Below, in pieces: positions 1 through 8,600 of a DNA stretch of 15,997 bases (positions are counted from its first letter, which is position 1; the number at the start of each line of letters is the position of its first letter). Made by a program: the position numbers and the translations under genes. Below the pieces are notes generated by a model. It searched no databases and was not told the DNA's origin. It saw only the letters and a list, made by a program, of their open reading frames with translations. Source of the DNA: CAYGZA01 sp964354135. GTDB taxonomy: Bacteria > Planctomycetota > Planctomycetia > Pirellulales > Thermoguttaceae. Location of the stretch: the NCBI GenBank assembly GCA_964354135.1, contig CAYGZA010000138.1:1-15997 (forward strand). Direction: 5' to 3'.

Positions 1-47
1 GAAATCGCGAGGGTAACCACAAATGGCAAAATGGTCTTGATTCTCAT
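1..47 (-). CDS. N-terminus of a secreted protein, cut by the window edge
   Basis: Reading the minus strand from the ATG at 47 gives MRIKTILPFVVTLAI, which then leaves the window. This has the form of a signal-peptide start: a basic n-region (Arg, Lys) followed by a hydrophobic stretch. An AAGG lies about nine bases upstream. A second in-frame ATG at 95 would add 16 mostly polar residues and has its own AAGGG about five bases upstream, so the start is not settled; I prefer 47 because it gives a compact signal peptide. The function cannot be judged from 15 residues. Its direction matches the operon to its right, but a gap of about 750 bases separates them, so it is probably a separate unit. Confidence 0.42.
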   Translation of the reverse strand, partial: MRIKTILPFVVTLAI

Positions 48-130
48 CGCAAATCGCCTTGAAGATGAACTGTGAAGGGACTTTTCACTACCCATGGAGC
101 CCTTGAACGTCTCCGTTTTCTGCGGATCGC

Positions 131-161
131 AGTATCTCAATACCCAGAACCGAATCGTCAA
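131..161 (-). promoter_or_regulatory. possible promoter for the left-edge gene
   Basis: On the minus strand there is TTGACG (161-156) and, 19 bases later, GATACT (136-131). The -35 box is good, while the -10 is poor and the spacing is long. It lies 36-84 bases upstream of the two candidate starts of the left-edge gene. This is a pattern match only. Confidence 0.2.
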
Positions 162-210
162 GGCAGGGCCTTTCGTCAAGACCTTGCCGGGTGGGTCAGT
201 TTAAGCGAGC

Positions 211-229
211 GCGCGGAGTCAATCCGCGC
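211..229. repeat. small perfect inverted repeat
   Basis: GCGCGGA (211-217) pairs with TCCGCGC (223-229) around the five-base loop GTCAA. It could be a weak terminator for transcripts from either side, but neither strand has a run of T after the stem. A chance hairpin is quite possible in this GC-rich sequence. Confidence 0.35.
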
Positions 230-798
230 CGTATTGAGGTCCCTGTAGTCGCGCTCGACGTCTTTCAGTTAGCAGGCGCATCATGAGGATACGACTCCGA
301 CGGCTGAGTTTCAACCGAGGCCTGTGTTGTGGGCTGGATTGAAGGCGGGGTATCAACATTTAGTCTACTCGGTAGGTCGCCCTCTTGCAACACGCCAGGT
401 CACGGGTCACGCCGCTGGCCAACTTTCTCAAGGTGCCGCCGCTTCTATTTGACTATTCGGTTTTGCCCATTGCGTCTTGTTCTGGACAATGGCATCAACC
501 ACGTACAATCCCTCGCTTCGGAGCTGCAAAGGCAGGGCCTCTGCTTTGACGGCGACTCTGCTCATTCCCATACTACCGCCCCAGACACCGCCGCCAGGGG
601 AGAGACGCTTCTGCACTGTTGCCTTGAAGCCGGCTTGAGCTCAGTGACCCAGTGGGCTCCTCGCCCTGGCCGAATATCGATGCCAGGCTTGTCCTCAGCC
701 AGATCGCGCCCCGCCCAATGTGTCGGTGTCCACGGCCCCCCAACACAAGAACCCGTTCGTACTCGGCATGAAAGTGGCACTCGCCTGAAACCATCGCC

Positions 799-3700
799 CT
801 ACTTGATCCGCTCCCATACCAGCAGCGCGGTGCCCTGAGCTGGCATCTCAACGAGATACTGCACTCCCTTCCTGGCCGCCGGGACCGCGCGGAACTTGCC
901 GCCGGTGCCGACCAGGAGGCGCGGCGGGCGGGAGTAAACGTCGAGGTGCGCCTCATGGGGCCGGATGGCCACGGTGACCGCCTCCTTGTGATTCATCACC
1001 AACAGCGCGTACTGCTGGTGGTTCTGGTAGCCCACCCAGTTGATCTGGTAGTGCTCCAGCCCGTTCACATCGCATTTCTCCTCGGGCATCTTCACCCGGC
1101 CCGGCTGGCCCAAGAGCGTGCCGCGCAGGATCTCGGGATCGATTTGCAGGTAGGGCCCGGCCCGCAGGTTCCCCTCGCGGACCAGCCACTCCAGCGCCAG
1201 CCAGGCGAACTGGTCGGTGCACCATTGGTACCAGATCTGGCGGCCGTAATCCCCCCGCCGCATGTCGGGCGTGACGAACGGGCGGACGTTCTCGTAGGGA
1301 GGTGAGGCGACCGCGTTCAAAGGGTCGGCCCAGCCGCTGGTGGCCACCATGGCATAGCCGGACTCCGGGTCGGCGCAGAATCCGACCGTCTTGGGCGCGC
1401 CGGCCAGGTCGTTCCAGAACCGGTCGCCGGTGAGCTCGTGGATCCGCTTGAAAGCGATCCCGACCATCGGGCTTTGCGCCTGCGAAGGCCCGCAAAGCGC
1501 CTGCTCGGTGGTCTGGCCGTAGCTCGTCTCATCCTGGCGCGTGCTGGTCACGCGCGTCCAGGTGTGCGTGGCCAGGTCCTGTGCCGCCTCGACGGCCCGT
1601 TTGCGATCCCCCATCTCGCAGAACACCTGCGCGGCGATCGCCGCTTCGTAGCACTCCCAACTGTTGATGGTCTTGTTTTGCTCCCGGGTGATGCCGACGG
1701 TATCCTCCCAGTAGCCGACGTAGCGGTGCGATTTCATGTAGTTGCGCTCGAAGAACGCCGCGGACCGCAGCGCCCCCTCCTTGCAGGCCTCGTCTCCGGT
1801 CAGGGCCCACATCCGCCACAGCGCCCAGGTGCACCAGATCTGCCCGGCGCCGCACTGATCGGTGACGGCTTTCCCTTCCAGGTCAAAGGCATACGGCCAG
1901 CCGCCGTCGGCCCGCAGCGTCTTGAGCAGCCATTGGCATCCGCGGCGCGCGGCGGCCAGCACGCGGGCGTCCTTGCGGCCGCTCGTGTTCCAATACCACA
2001 GCAGCGTCTTGACGGTCGCGCCGGTCGACTGGGGGATCAGCCAGCGGTTGTTGATGAAATCGCCTCCCACCATCTCCCGCTCGCCTTTGGCGAAATAGGC
2101 GGTGAACCACGCCCCCGCCATGGGCCCGTCCTTGTGCTGGACGCGAAGCAGCCACTCGACGATCTTCTCGGCCTTGATCTTGGCCGTCGGGTCATCGGTG
2201 GCCAGGTACCAGTTGTAGAGTGCCGGCAGGGAGTAGACCGCGCCGTAGAAGGTCCACAGAACGCTGTCGTTGGAATACGCGCGGACCATCTGCCAACGCT
2301 CGCTCCAGGCGCCGTAGCTCATCAGGGCCCGCGTGGTCAGCATCTGCATCTGCGTGATCGGCATGGGCCACTGGCGCGGCTCCTCGAACTGGAACACGTC
2401 GGTGACGACGTGGCGGAAGGCATCCCACCAGTTCCCCCTACGGACCGCAGTGGCAATGCGGAATTCCGTGGGCGCCTGCGCGATGGGACGCCAGATGCCC
2501 TGCCGCAGCGGATCGTGGGGAGCCAGCGGGACCTGAAACGCGGCGGTCATCTGGTGGTCGCTGGTGAAACCCCAGGTCAGGTTGTCGGTGTCGGGCACGA
2601 TCGACACGGTCGCCTTTGGCGTCTGGATCGAGAGCATTCGGGTGGCGCTGTTGTGCGCGTTTTGCGGGGGGCGCCAGTTGGGACCGTGCTCCACGGTGTA
2701 CCAGTCGATATGGGGCCGGAACATCACGCGCGGCTCGTCGACGGCAAGACGCAAGTCCAGGTCCAGCCAGGGAGCATCGAGCGGATTGGGATCATCGGAC
2801 AGGACCGCACAACGCAGCTCCGCATCCCCGCCCGATTGCCCGCGCTGGACCACTTCCATCCGGAAGACTCCGCCTGGAACCGCCGTTGCGAAGACAATCC
2901 CATCTTCCTTGGATTGGCAGGGCACGAGGCGGCAGGGCTTGCCGGACGCCAGGAGCCGAAGCACCGCGGTGACCGGCCTCTCTAGCCCTTCCACGCGAAA
3001 AGCGGCGCGCAAGCCATCGGGGGCCGGTGTCCACTCGGAGCGGCCCGTTGGAATGGAAGCGGCAGGCCCAGGCTGTGCGCAGATCAGGGCTCGGCAGATT
3101 GTGGTCCTGGTTTGCCCGCCGGCCGTGGCCGAGAGTTGCCCCGGGGCGAATCCTGTGCGAGCGGTCGCCTCGATCTGGAACGTCTTCGCCGTGCCCGGCG
3201 CCAGGTCGCCCAGCGAGACGGACTGCTCCATCCAGTGAACGTCGACGCCGATCGCCGGATGGCTTCCAGCGTTGACCACCGTTCCTTTCGCAGTCACGCG
3301 TTGCCCCGGGGCCACGGCCACGGCGCCCGCGGGAAATACTTCCTTCAGCACGAGCTTCGGCCGGACCCGTAGCGTGTGAGGACGGCGATCGATCAGGTGC
3401 CCGCCGGCATGAAGCTCGACGAACGCGGGAATCGGTCCGGCATGAAGCGGCGTGATCGCGATTTCCGCCGTGGCGCCGCTCCCCGGATCGACGGCCGGTA
3501 GTGCGGTTTCCTGCTCGCCCTGGACGCTGCCGCCGGGGACCACGAGCCGGAGCACGGCCCCTTGAAGGGCGACGTCCGGGCTGACCACGTGGACGCGAAG
3601 CTTGCACGGCTCCGACTGGACCGGGGTGACCGTGGACACGGTCACGCTGCCGACCGTCGCGCCGTAGCAGGTCTCGATCTCGTGCGTCGCCACCGCAACC

Positions 3701-4962
3701 GCCCCCGGAGCCAGCCGGTGCACGACAAGCTTGTAGAAGCGAGCCGCTTTGGGCTGGTCGATGGCGATCACCTGCGGGCATTCGGGAGGCAGGCCGGTAA
3801 GCGTCGACAGGGGCGTCCATTGCTCAAGGTCGTCACTGGTAAGCACCTCAACGTCTTTCCACGCCGCCGGGATGCGTCCCCGCTCGAAGTAGTGGACGAA
3901 GCGCGTGACGGGTACAGGGCATTTGTAGTCGATCACCACGTGGGCAGGCTTATCAGGCGTCACCGTGTGGGATCGCCAGGACGTGCTGGCATACGGCTGC
4001 GACATGCGGGTCGGGTAGCCGTCGAAGGCATACCTTCCCGATGCTCCCGGCGCTTCGGTGGCGGTGATCCCGGGCGGATCGCTAACGTAGTCCCATTTCG
4101 CGCATCGCGCCGGCGGCGCAGGGCCAAGCCCGAGCGCAGAAGCGATCGGCATGGAGCAGACCGGCTCCGCCGACGGCTCGACCGACGCCACTCCGATCCG
4201 CTCTCCATCGGCCCGGAAGTTTTGACGGACCTCCTCCGGCTTCAGCGCCCGTTCATACACCCGGACGATCGCGATCTCGCCGATCAGGCCATCGCAGGCA
4301 ACGTAGTTCATTTCCTTGAACCGGGCCGTGCCGAGTTGATAGGTGGGAGGATGATCCGACTGAAGGGCCCGCGGGGCAGGCGCTGCACACGCCAGATGCC
4401 CGTTCACGTAGAACCGCGCCGCGCCGTTCTTCATCGCGACCACCACCTGCGCCCACTGGCCCAAAGGCGTGTCGGCAGGCATGGGGGTGTGCGTGGCTCC
4501 GTGCAGCAGCAAGGGGGAGCCGCCGGCCGCGATCAGAAGACCAATGCCCCCCTTGCCGTAATCCGTGCCCAGCAGCGTCGCGCCCCGCATCCCGTGCGGC
4601 CCGCTCACTCCGTTGACGCGTCCCCAGACCTCGATCGTCATCTCGCCGATTTCCAGGTTGCCGGGGCCTTCGGCGTAGGCCCGCTTGCCGTCAAATCGCA
4701 GTGCGAACGGATCGCCCGGCTGCCCCGAGCCGACCCAGCCTGCCGCTTCGTCGAAGGGGAAATTGTGGAGAACCGCCGAGCCGGCCGCGCGATCTGGCCT
4801 GCCGGCCAGGTTGCGCCAGACGCTGTTGTCCTTTCCCTTGCCGGCGGCCTGCACCTGGGAAGCGGCGTCCAGATGAAGGACCAGCCCCTCGGGGACCGGT
4901 GCGGGCGCGGTTGCGAGCGCGAGTAGTCCGCCTACCAGCGGCGTGAAAATCGACAAGCTCAT
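799..4962 (-). CDS. large secreted LamG / discoidin-like / CARDB / alpha-toroid protein
   Basis: A 1387-residue exported protein, probably a polysaccharide-active enzyme or binding protein. The start at 4962 is chosen over a frame open to 5001 because AAGGAG sits five bases upstream and the product then begins with a signal peptide (MSLSIFTPLVGGLLALATAPAP). Regions in order, in rough residues: LamG/concanavalin-like domain 25-255 (GLVLHLDA start; FYVNGHL; IGEIAIVRVYERAL near its end); linker; discoidin (F5/8C)-like domain 335-435 (WKDVEVLTSDDLEQW, ARFYKLVVHRL); Ig-like 440-535; CARDB-like 540-635 (GTVVNAGSHPAIGVDVHW); beta-rich region 640-860; an all-helical region 870-1300 with Trp-rich hairpins (SVLWTFYGAVYSLPALYNWY, ADGGWPYAF, INSWECYEAAIA) like an (alpha/alpha) toroid; and a small C-terminal beta domain. 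The toroid resembles the folds of some glycoside hydrolases, polysaccharide lyases and epimerases, but I cannot assign a family or catalytic residues. It is the last gene of the probable operon, 60 bp after the URO-D-like gene. Confidence 0.85.
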   Translation of the reverse strand: MSLSIFTPLVGGLLALATAPAPVPEGLVLHLDAASQVQAAGKGKDNSVWRNLAGRPDRAAGSAVLHNFPFDEAAGWVGSGQPGDPFALRFDGKRAYAEGPGNLEIGEMTIEVWGRVNGVSGPHGMRGATLLGTDYGKGGIGLLIAAGGSPLLLHGATHTPMPADTPLGQWAQVVVAMKNGAARFYVNGHLACAAPAPRALQSDHPPTYQLGTARFKEMNYVACDGLIGEIAIVRVYERALKPEEVRQNFRADGERIGVASVEPSAEPVCSMPIASALGLGPAPPARCAKWDYVSDPPGITATEAPGASGRYAFDGYPTRMSQPYASTSWRSHTVTPDKPAHVVIDYKCPVPVTRFVHYFERGRIPAAWKDVEVLTSDDLEQWTPLSTLTGLPPECPQVIAIDQPKAARFYKLVVHRLAPGAVAVATHEIETCYGATVGSVTVSTVTPVQSEPCKLRVHVVSPDVALQGAVLRLVVPGGSVQGEQETALPAVDPGSGATAEIAITPLHAGPIPAFVELHAGGHLIDRRPHTLRVRPKLVLKEVFPAGAVAVAPGQRVTAKGTVVNAGSHPAIGVDVHWMEQSVSLGDLAPGTAKTFQIEATARTGFAPGQLSATAGGQTRTTICRALICAQPGPAASIPTGRSEWTPAPDGLRAAFRVEGLERPVTAVLRLLASGKPCRLVPCQSKEDGIVFATAVPGGVFRMEVVQRGQSGGDAELRCAVLSDDPNPLDAPWLDLDLRLAVDEPRVMFRPHIDWYTVEHGPNWRPPQNAHNSATRMLSIQTPKATVSIVPDTDNLTWGFTSDHQMTAAFQVPLAPHDPLRQGIWRPIAQAPTEFRIATAVRRGNWWDAFRHVVTDVFQFEEPRQWPMPITQMQMLTTRALMSYGAWSERWQMVRAYSNDSVLWTFYGAVYSLPALYNWYLATDDPTAKIKAEKIVEWLLRVQHKDGPMAGAWFTAYFAKGEREMVGGDFINNRWLIPQSTGATVKTLLWYWNTSGRKDARVLAAARRGCQWLLKTLRADGGWPYAFDLEGKAVTDQCGAGQIWCTWALWRMWALTGDEACKEGALRSAAFFERNYMKSHRYVGYWEDTVGITREQNKTINSWECYEAAIAAQVFCEMGDRKRAVEAAQDLATHTWTRVTSTRQDETSYGQTTEQALCGPSQAQSPMVGIAFKRIHELTGDRFWNDLAGAPKTVGFCADPESGYAMVATSGWADPLNAVASPPYENVRPFVTPDMRRGDYGRQIWYQWCTDQFAWLALEWLVREGNLRAGPYLQIDPEILRGTLLGQPGRVKMPEEKCDVNGLEHYQINWVGYQNHQQYALLVMNHKEAVTVAIRPHEAHLDVYSRPPRLLVGTGGKFRAVPAARKGVQYLVEMPAQGTALLVWERIK

Positions 4963-4967
4963 GTCAG

Positions 4968-4973
4968 CTCCTT
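4968..4973 (-). promoter_or_regulatory. Shine-Dalgarno deciding the start of the LamG/toroid gene
   Basis: AAGGAG on the minus strand, five bases before the ATG at 4962. It supports this start over the longer frame that opens at 5001, which would add 13 polar residues in front of the signal peptide. Confidence 0.8.
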
Positions 4974-5022
4974 GTTCGCGATCCGCGAAAACGCAATCCA
5001 ATCGGACGTGGACACGGGAAGG

Positions 5023-5544
5023 TTACTTCGCCAACGGCCGGCCGTCGGCGCCATAGGTGCCTTCCGAGCGCACGCACTCCATGAGCGCCTGCACGTTCGC
5101 CTCGGGGGTATCGGCGGGCAGTGCGCAACCTGGGCCGTTGATGAAGACCTTCCCCCCAGTCTCCTGCTTGACGATCCGCGTGGTCTTCAGCAGTTCCGCG
5201 AGCGGAAACGTCCGCTCCGGGTCGGGCACGCGGAGTTTCTCGATGTCATCCAAGTCCTTGAGGAGCGGCTCTTCGACGTGGGGTGGGCCGTCGACCGTGT
5301 AGCGGATGACGCAACCCAGCGCTTCGGCTTCGGCGCACACCCCGTTTTCCAGCATGAGCACGTCGTGTCCGAAGGTTCGCCAGGCTTTGAGCTGCGCCTC
5401 GGCCATCTCCTCTCCATCCCGCAGGATCTCATCGAACTGCCCACCCTGCATCCGGCAGGCCATCAGATAGCAGTGCAGCCCAACCGGGACCCGGTCGGGC
5501 AGCTCGCCACGCAATACCTTGGTCACTCGCTCAACCGAATCCAT
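5023..5544 (-). CDS. URO-D / cobalamin methyltransferase-family protein with internal deletion
   Basis: A 173-residue cytoplasmic protein of the uroporphyrinogen decarboxylase / MtaA-CmuA superfamily. Full-length members are about 330-370 residues. The N-terminal part (ERVTKVLRGELPDRVPVG; FGHDVLMLENGVCAEAEALG; EPLLKDLDDIEKLRVPDP) looks like the normal first third to half. At about residue 135 it jumps straight to a typical C-terminal segment (NGPGCALPADTPEANVQALM), so roughly 160-190 residues of barrel are missing although the frame stays open. In methyltransferases of this family zinc is bound by a His-x-Cys pair plus a late Cys; the late Cys (140, in GPGC) is present and the His-x-Cys segment would lie in the missing part. 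The start at 5544 has GGAG eight bases upstream and is preferred over an in-frame ATG at 5580. It sits between two secreted glycan genes in the operon. It is probably inactive, a pseudogene in all but frame; a reduced domain with a new role or an assembly artefact is also possible. Confidence 0.75.
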   Translation of the reverse strand: MDSVERVTKVLRGELPDRVPVGLHCYLMACRMQGGQFDEILRDGEEMAEAQLKAWRTFGHDVLMLENGVCAEAEALGCVIRYTVDGPPHVEEPLLKDLDDIEKLRVPDPERTFPLAELLKTTRIVKQETGGKVFINGPGCALPADTPEANVQALMECVRSEGTYGADGRPLAK

Positions 5545-5552
5545 CACAGTGT

Positions 5553-5556
5553 CTCC
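5553..5556 (-). promoter_or_regulatory. Shine-Dalgarno deciding the start of the URO-D-like gene
   Basis: GGAG on the minus strand, eight bases before the ATG at 5544. The alternative ATG at 5580 lacks a clear site and would add 12 residues not expected in the family, whose members usually begin close to the E-R-V/L motif. Confidence 0.55.
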
Positions 5557-5621
5557 GACCGAGATGAGTCCAGATCTCATGGATGCTCACCGCATGCACT
5601 CAATGTTTTCTCAGGATGGCA

Positions 5622-8600
5622 TCATTTCGGAGTTCTTGTCCCAACATCCACCTCGTACTCGGCGATCGTGAGGCCTGAGAGTCCTTTGCGGTGTGGGGTG
5701 AACGCGGCGACGCAGGGGATCGGCGGGTCCGGGGTTTTGACCGCGGCAGCCGCGACGGGTGGATTTCCTGAACCGTCCACCCGATACCATGAGGCGCCGC
5801 TGGAATCCTCGCCGGGCCGGTCGAAGCGCCGGTCGGACCCATCGCCGTCGAGTCGCACGTAAGGCCGGGCGCTTGCGGTGTGACGGGCAAAATCGAACAA
5901 CAACCGGTCTTGTCCCTCCTTGGTTCGCGCGACGAGCTGCGGGTGGCCCCAAAGGGCCCATTGCCAGGAAGGCCACGTCCGGTCCCGCGCGCGGGAGTAC
6001 GAGTCCGTCACAAAGCGGACGCGCAGCTTGCCGGGCGCGAGATCCCCGACCGGGATTCTCCAGGATTCCCAGGCGCGGCTATTCTTGCCCACCGCGCGGC
6101 GGAACACCGTGTGCCATGGACCGTCGCCGGCTTGGGTCTGGATCGTGAAGACGACCGCGTGACAATACGTGTCGCGACGGGCGTTCAGGCCGAGGTGCAC
6201 CACCAGGCAGGCTCCCGGCCGATCCACCGCCGGTTTCTCCGGGAGGACGTCGGTTTGCTTCTCCCACGGGATGAAAAGCACGGGTGCGGCCAGGTCGGAG
6301 GCAGCCTCGGGCGTGGGACGGCTCAGATCGGCTCCGGGCCGCCAGTCCCCTTCCGGCCATCGGCCGATGCGGATCGATCGGATCTGGACCTTGGCCTTGT
6401 CGGGGATGTCCAGGCGCAGGCCGGTCAGCGTGCCTTGCCACTTGGGCAGCAGGAAGTAGGTGAGCGGACGCGGGCCTGCCGTGACGTTGAAGGCGACCGG
6501 CTCGTGCTGCCCGAAATCGAGGTGATTGCGGCGCGGAGCGGCTGCGTCGCGCCGGTCCGTCCAGAACAGCTCCGCCCTGCCAGGGCGATCGCTCGCCAAT
6601 CGGATCTCCACGAAGTGCTTGTCACTCACGGCAGTCGACAGCAACTCGTCGAGCACGATCAACGGGTCATTGCCGGTCGCTGCGATGTTCAAGCCGCCTT
6701 GCCCGACGACCGGAGGGCTGGTGTCGTGCGCGAGCGTCCATCCTTGGAGCTTGCCGGGGGCATCGAAAAGCCACGCCCGTTGGATCCGCTGGGCTCCAAG
6801 ACCGGACGCCAGGACGAACTGGTCCCGCACCGACCGCAGGCGGTCGACCAGGCGCACGCAGAGGCCGTCCGTCCAGTCGTAGTCGTCGTCGTAGTTGAGC
6901 TGGTAGAGCCTTTGGTTGGTCTCGGCAGCCGAGATAGCACGGTCGAGCTGCCCGAAGACGGCGGCCAGCGTCGCCTTCTCGGCCGCCAGTCGCATGGCCA
7001 GCCGATGGGCCATGGCCGCCTCGCACATCTTCTGCGATCGCCGCGTGGAGACACACAGCCGCCGTAGCGTCTCGGCCTTGAAGAGGTGATCGGCCTTCGC
7101 GTCATATCCGTCCCAACGGAAGTCCTCCTGCCGGTAGAGCGGCTCTTCGAGGTTCGGAGCCTTGCCCGTGTACAGGCGGTACGCCTCCTCGGCCCGATGG
7201 ACGGCCTGGTCGGCCTGTACGGCCAGGTACTGGTAGTCGCGGTGAAGCGGCTGGCCGGTCTCCGGATACTGCGCGCCGTACACGCCGTCGATGACCATGG
7301 CCTCGTTGACGTTCGATCCGCCGTCCAGGGCCCGGGCCACCAACGCCCCGACGCGGTCGCCGTAGTGGACCCGGTAGGCGTAGTCCAAGAAGCCGAACTG
7401 ATCGTCGTTGTCGATGCCGGGGACGCCGCTTTGGCGCCAAAGATATTGGGAAGCGAGGTAGGCGAAGATTTCGCTGAGCCGCCATTCGAGGATGTATCCG
7501 AGCGAGCCGGAGCCGCCGGCCTCGAAGAGCCTGCGATGGCAGCTCCGCTCCCAGTCGACGCCCGTGCCCATGGAGCCGGGCTCCCAGTTGTTGTTGATGC
7601 TGGCGATCCGCCGCATGGCCGACGTGCAGGCGCCGCCCCGGCCGCCGAGGCTCGCCACGCGGTCGCCGCCCAGGAGTCTCACATAGTCGGCCTCGCGGCT
7701 TTCGGCGATGATCCACTGGACTTTGGTGCCCTGCTTGCGGTCGACCAGATCGAGCCACTCCTTGGCCTGACCGGGGGTCTTGCTTTCATCGAGAATCCGG
7801 GCCAAGAGGAAATGGGAGACAAGGTAGATCTCCCGCGGCGGCAGCCCCAAGCGCTTGGCATGCCGCTGGACCGAGCCGTTGTACTGGTTGAAGAGCCACG
7901 TCAAGTATTCGACGTGTACGCCCAGCGGGGCGGCGTTTTGATTCGTCCCGGCCGCCGAGGAGTAGCCGTACTTTTTCGCCCAAGGCTCCCAGAACGTCCG
8001 GTAGCAGTCGGCGTTTTGGTCGGGCACGTGGTTGGCCTCGGGGTTTTCCCACACAAAGCCGTCGAAACCCGTCTCGACCATGCGGCCCAAGAAGGCGTCG
8101 ACGTAGCGGTCGACTCCCGGATGGAACGGCAAGAGTTCCGCCGCCCCGCCCGCGCCCGCGTCGGGATGGTGCAGCAAGTAGCCGCCTACGAAGCTGTTGA
8201 TGGCCGTGTAGGCGTACATCTTGATCCCGCGCTCCTGGGCGTAGCGGATGACCTCGGGGTAGAACTCCCGCTTGATGTTCGGATGCACGAAGCGCCGACG
8301 CTCCTTCTTGCCGGTCGCGGGGTCAAAGAAATCGGACTGGATTTCGAGGACCGACTCCGGGTACCCCGGCAGAGCGAAGGGCCAGTAGCCGCACATGCAC
8401 ACCGCCCACGCGTTGCACTTGTGCAGAAGCGACCAATCCACGAGCCACTTCCATTCGTCCCGCGACCAGTTGTTCAGGTCGTAGCCTTCCAGTCGGTTGA
8501 AGCCGGAGTACCAGGTCAAGGCCGGGGCCAGGCATCGCCATTTCACGTCGGGCCAGTCGCGGATCTCCAGCCCAGGCAGCCAATCGCGCCGGAATTGCCG

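Larger units (their letters stand above)
48..798. other. intergenic region without a recognisable gene
   Basis: About 750 bases lie between the left-edge gene start and the stop of the large secreted protein. The open frames here (for example 329-838 plus and 428-616 minus) have no recognisable motif, no good ribosome binding site and a composition typical of random high-GC frames. Visible items are a 7-bp inverted repeat with a 5-base loop at 211-229 (GCGCGGA/TCCGCGC, no T-tract on either side) and a tandem GGTCACG doublet near 398-411. No clear terminator for the operon ending at 799 was seen. Confidence 0.6.

Noticed and set aside
329..838. 169-residue plus-strand open frame near the left end.
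   Set aside because: It overlaps the end of the large secreted gene, has random-looking composition rich in Ser, Arg and Pro, and shows no start signal.
1438..2985. 515-residue plus-strand open frame (and similar long plus frames at 3562-4926, 7086-8912 and 14383-15333).
   Set aside because: These are antisense frames of well-supported genes, kept open by high GC at third codon positions. Their products are rich in Arg, Gly, Val and His with no domain pattern.
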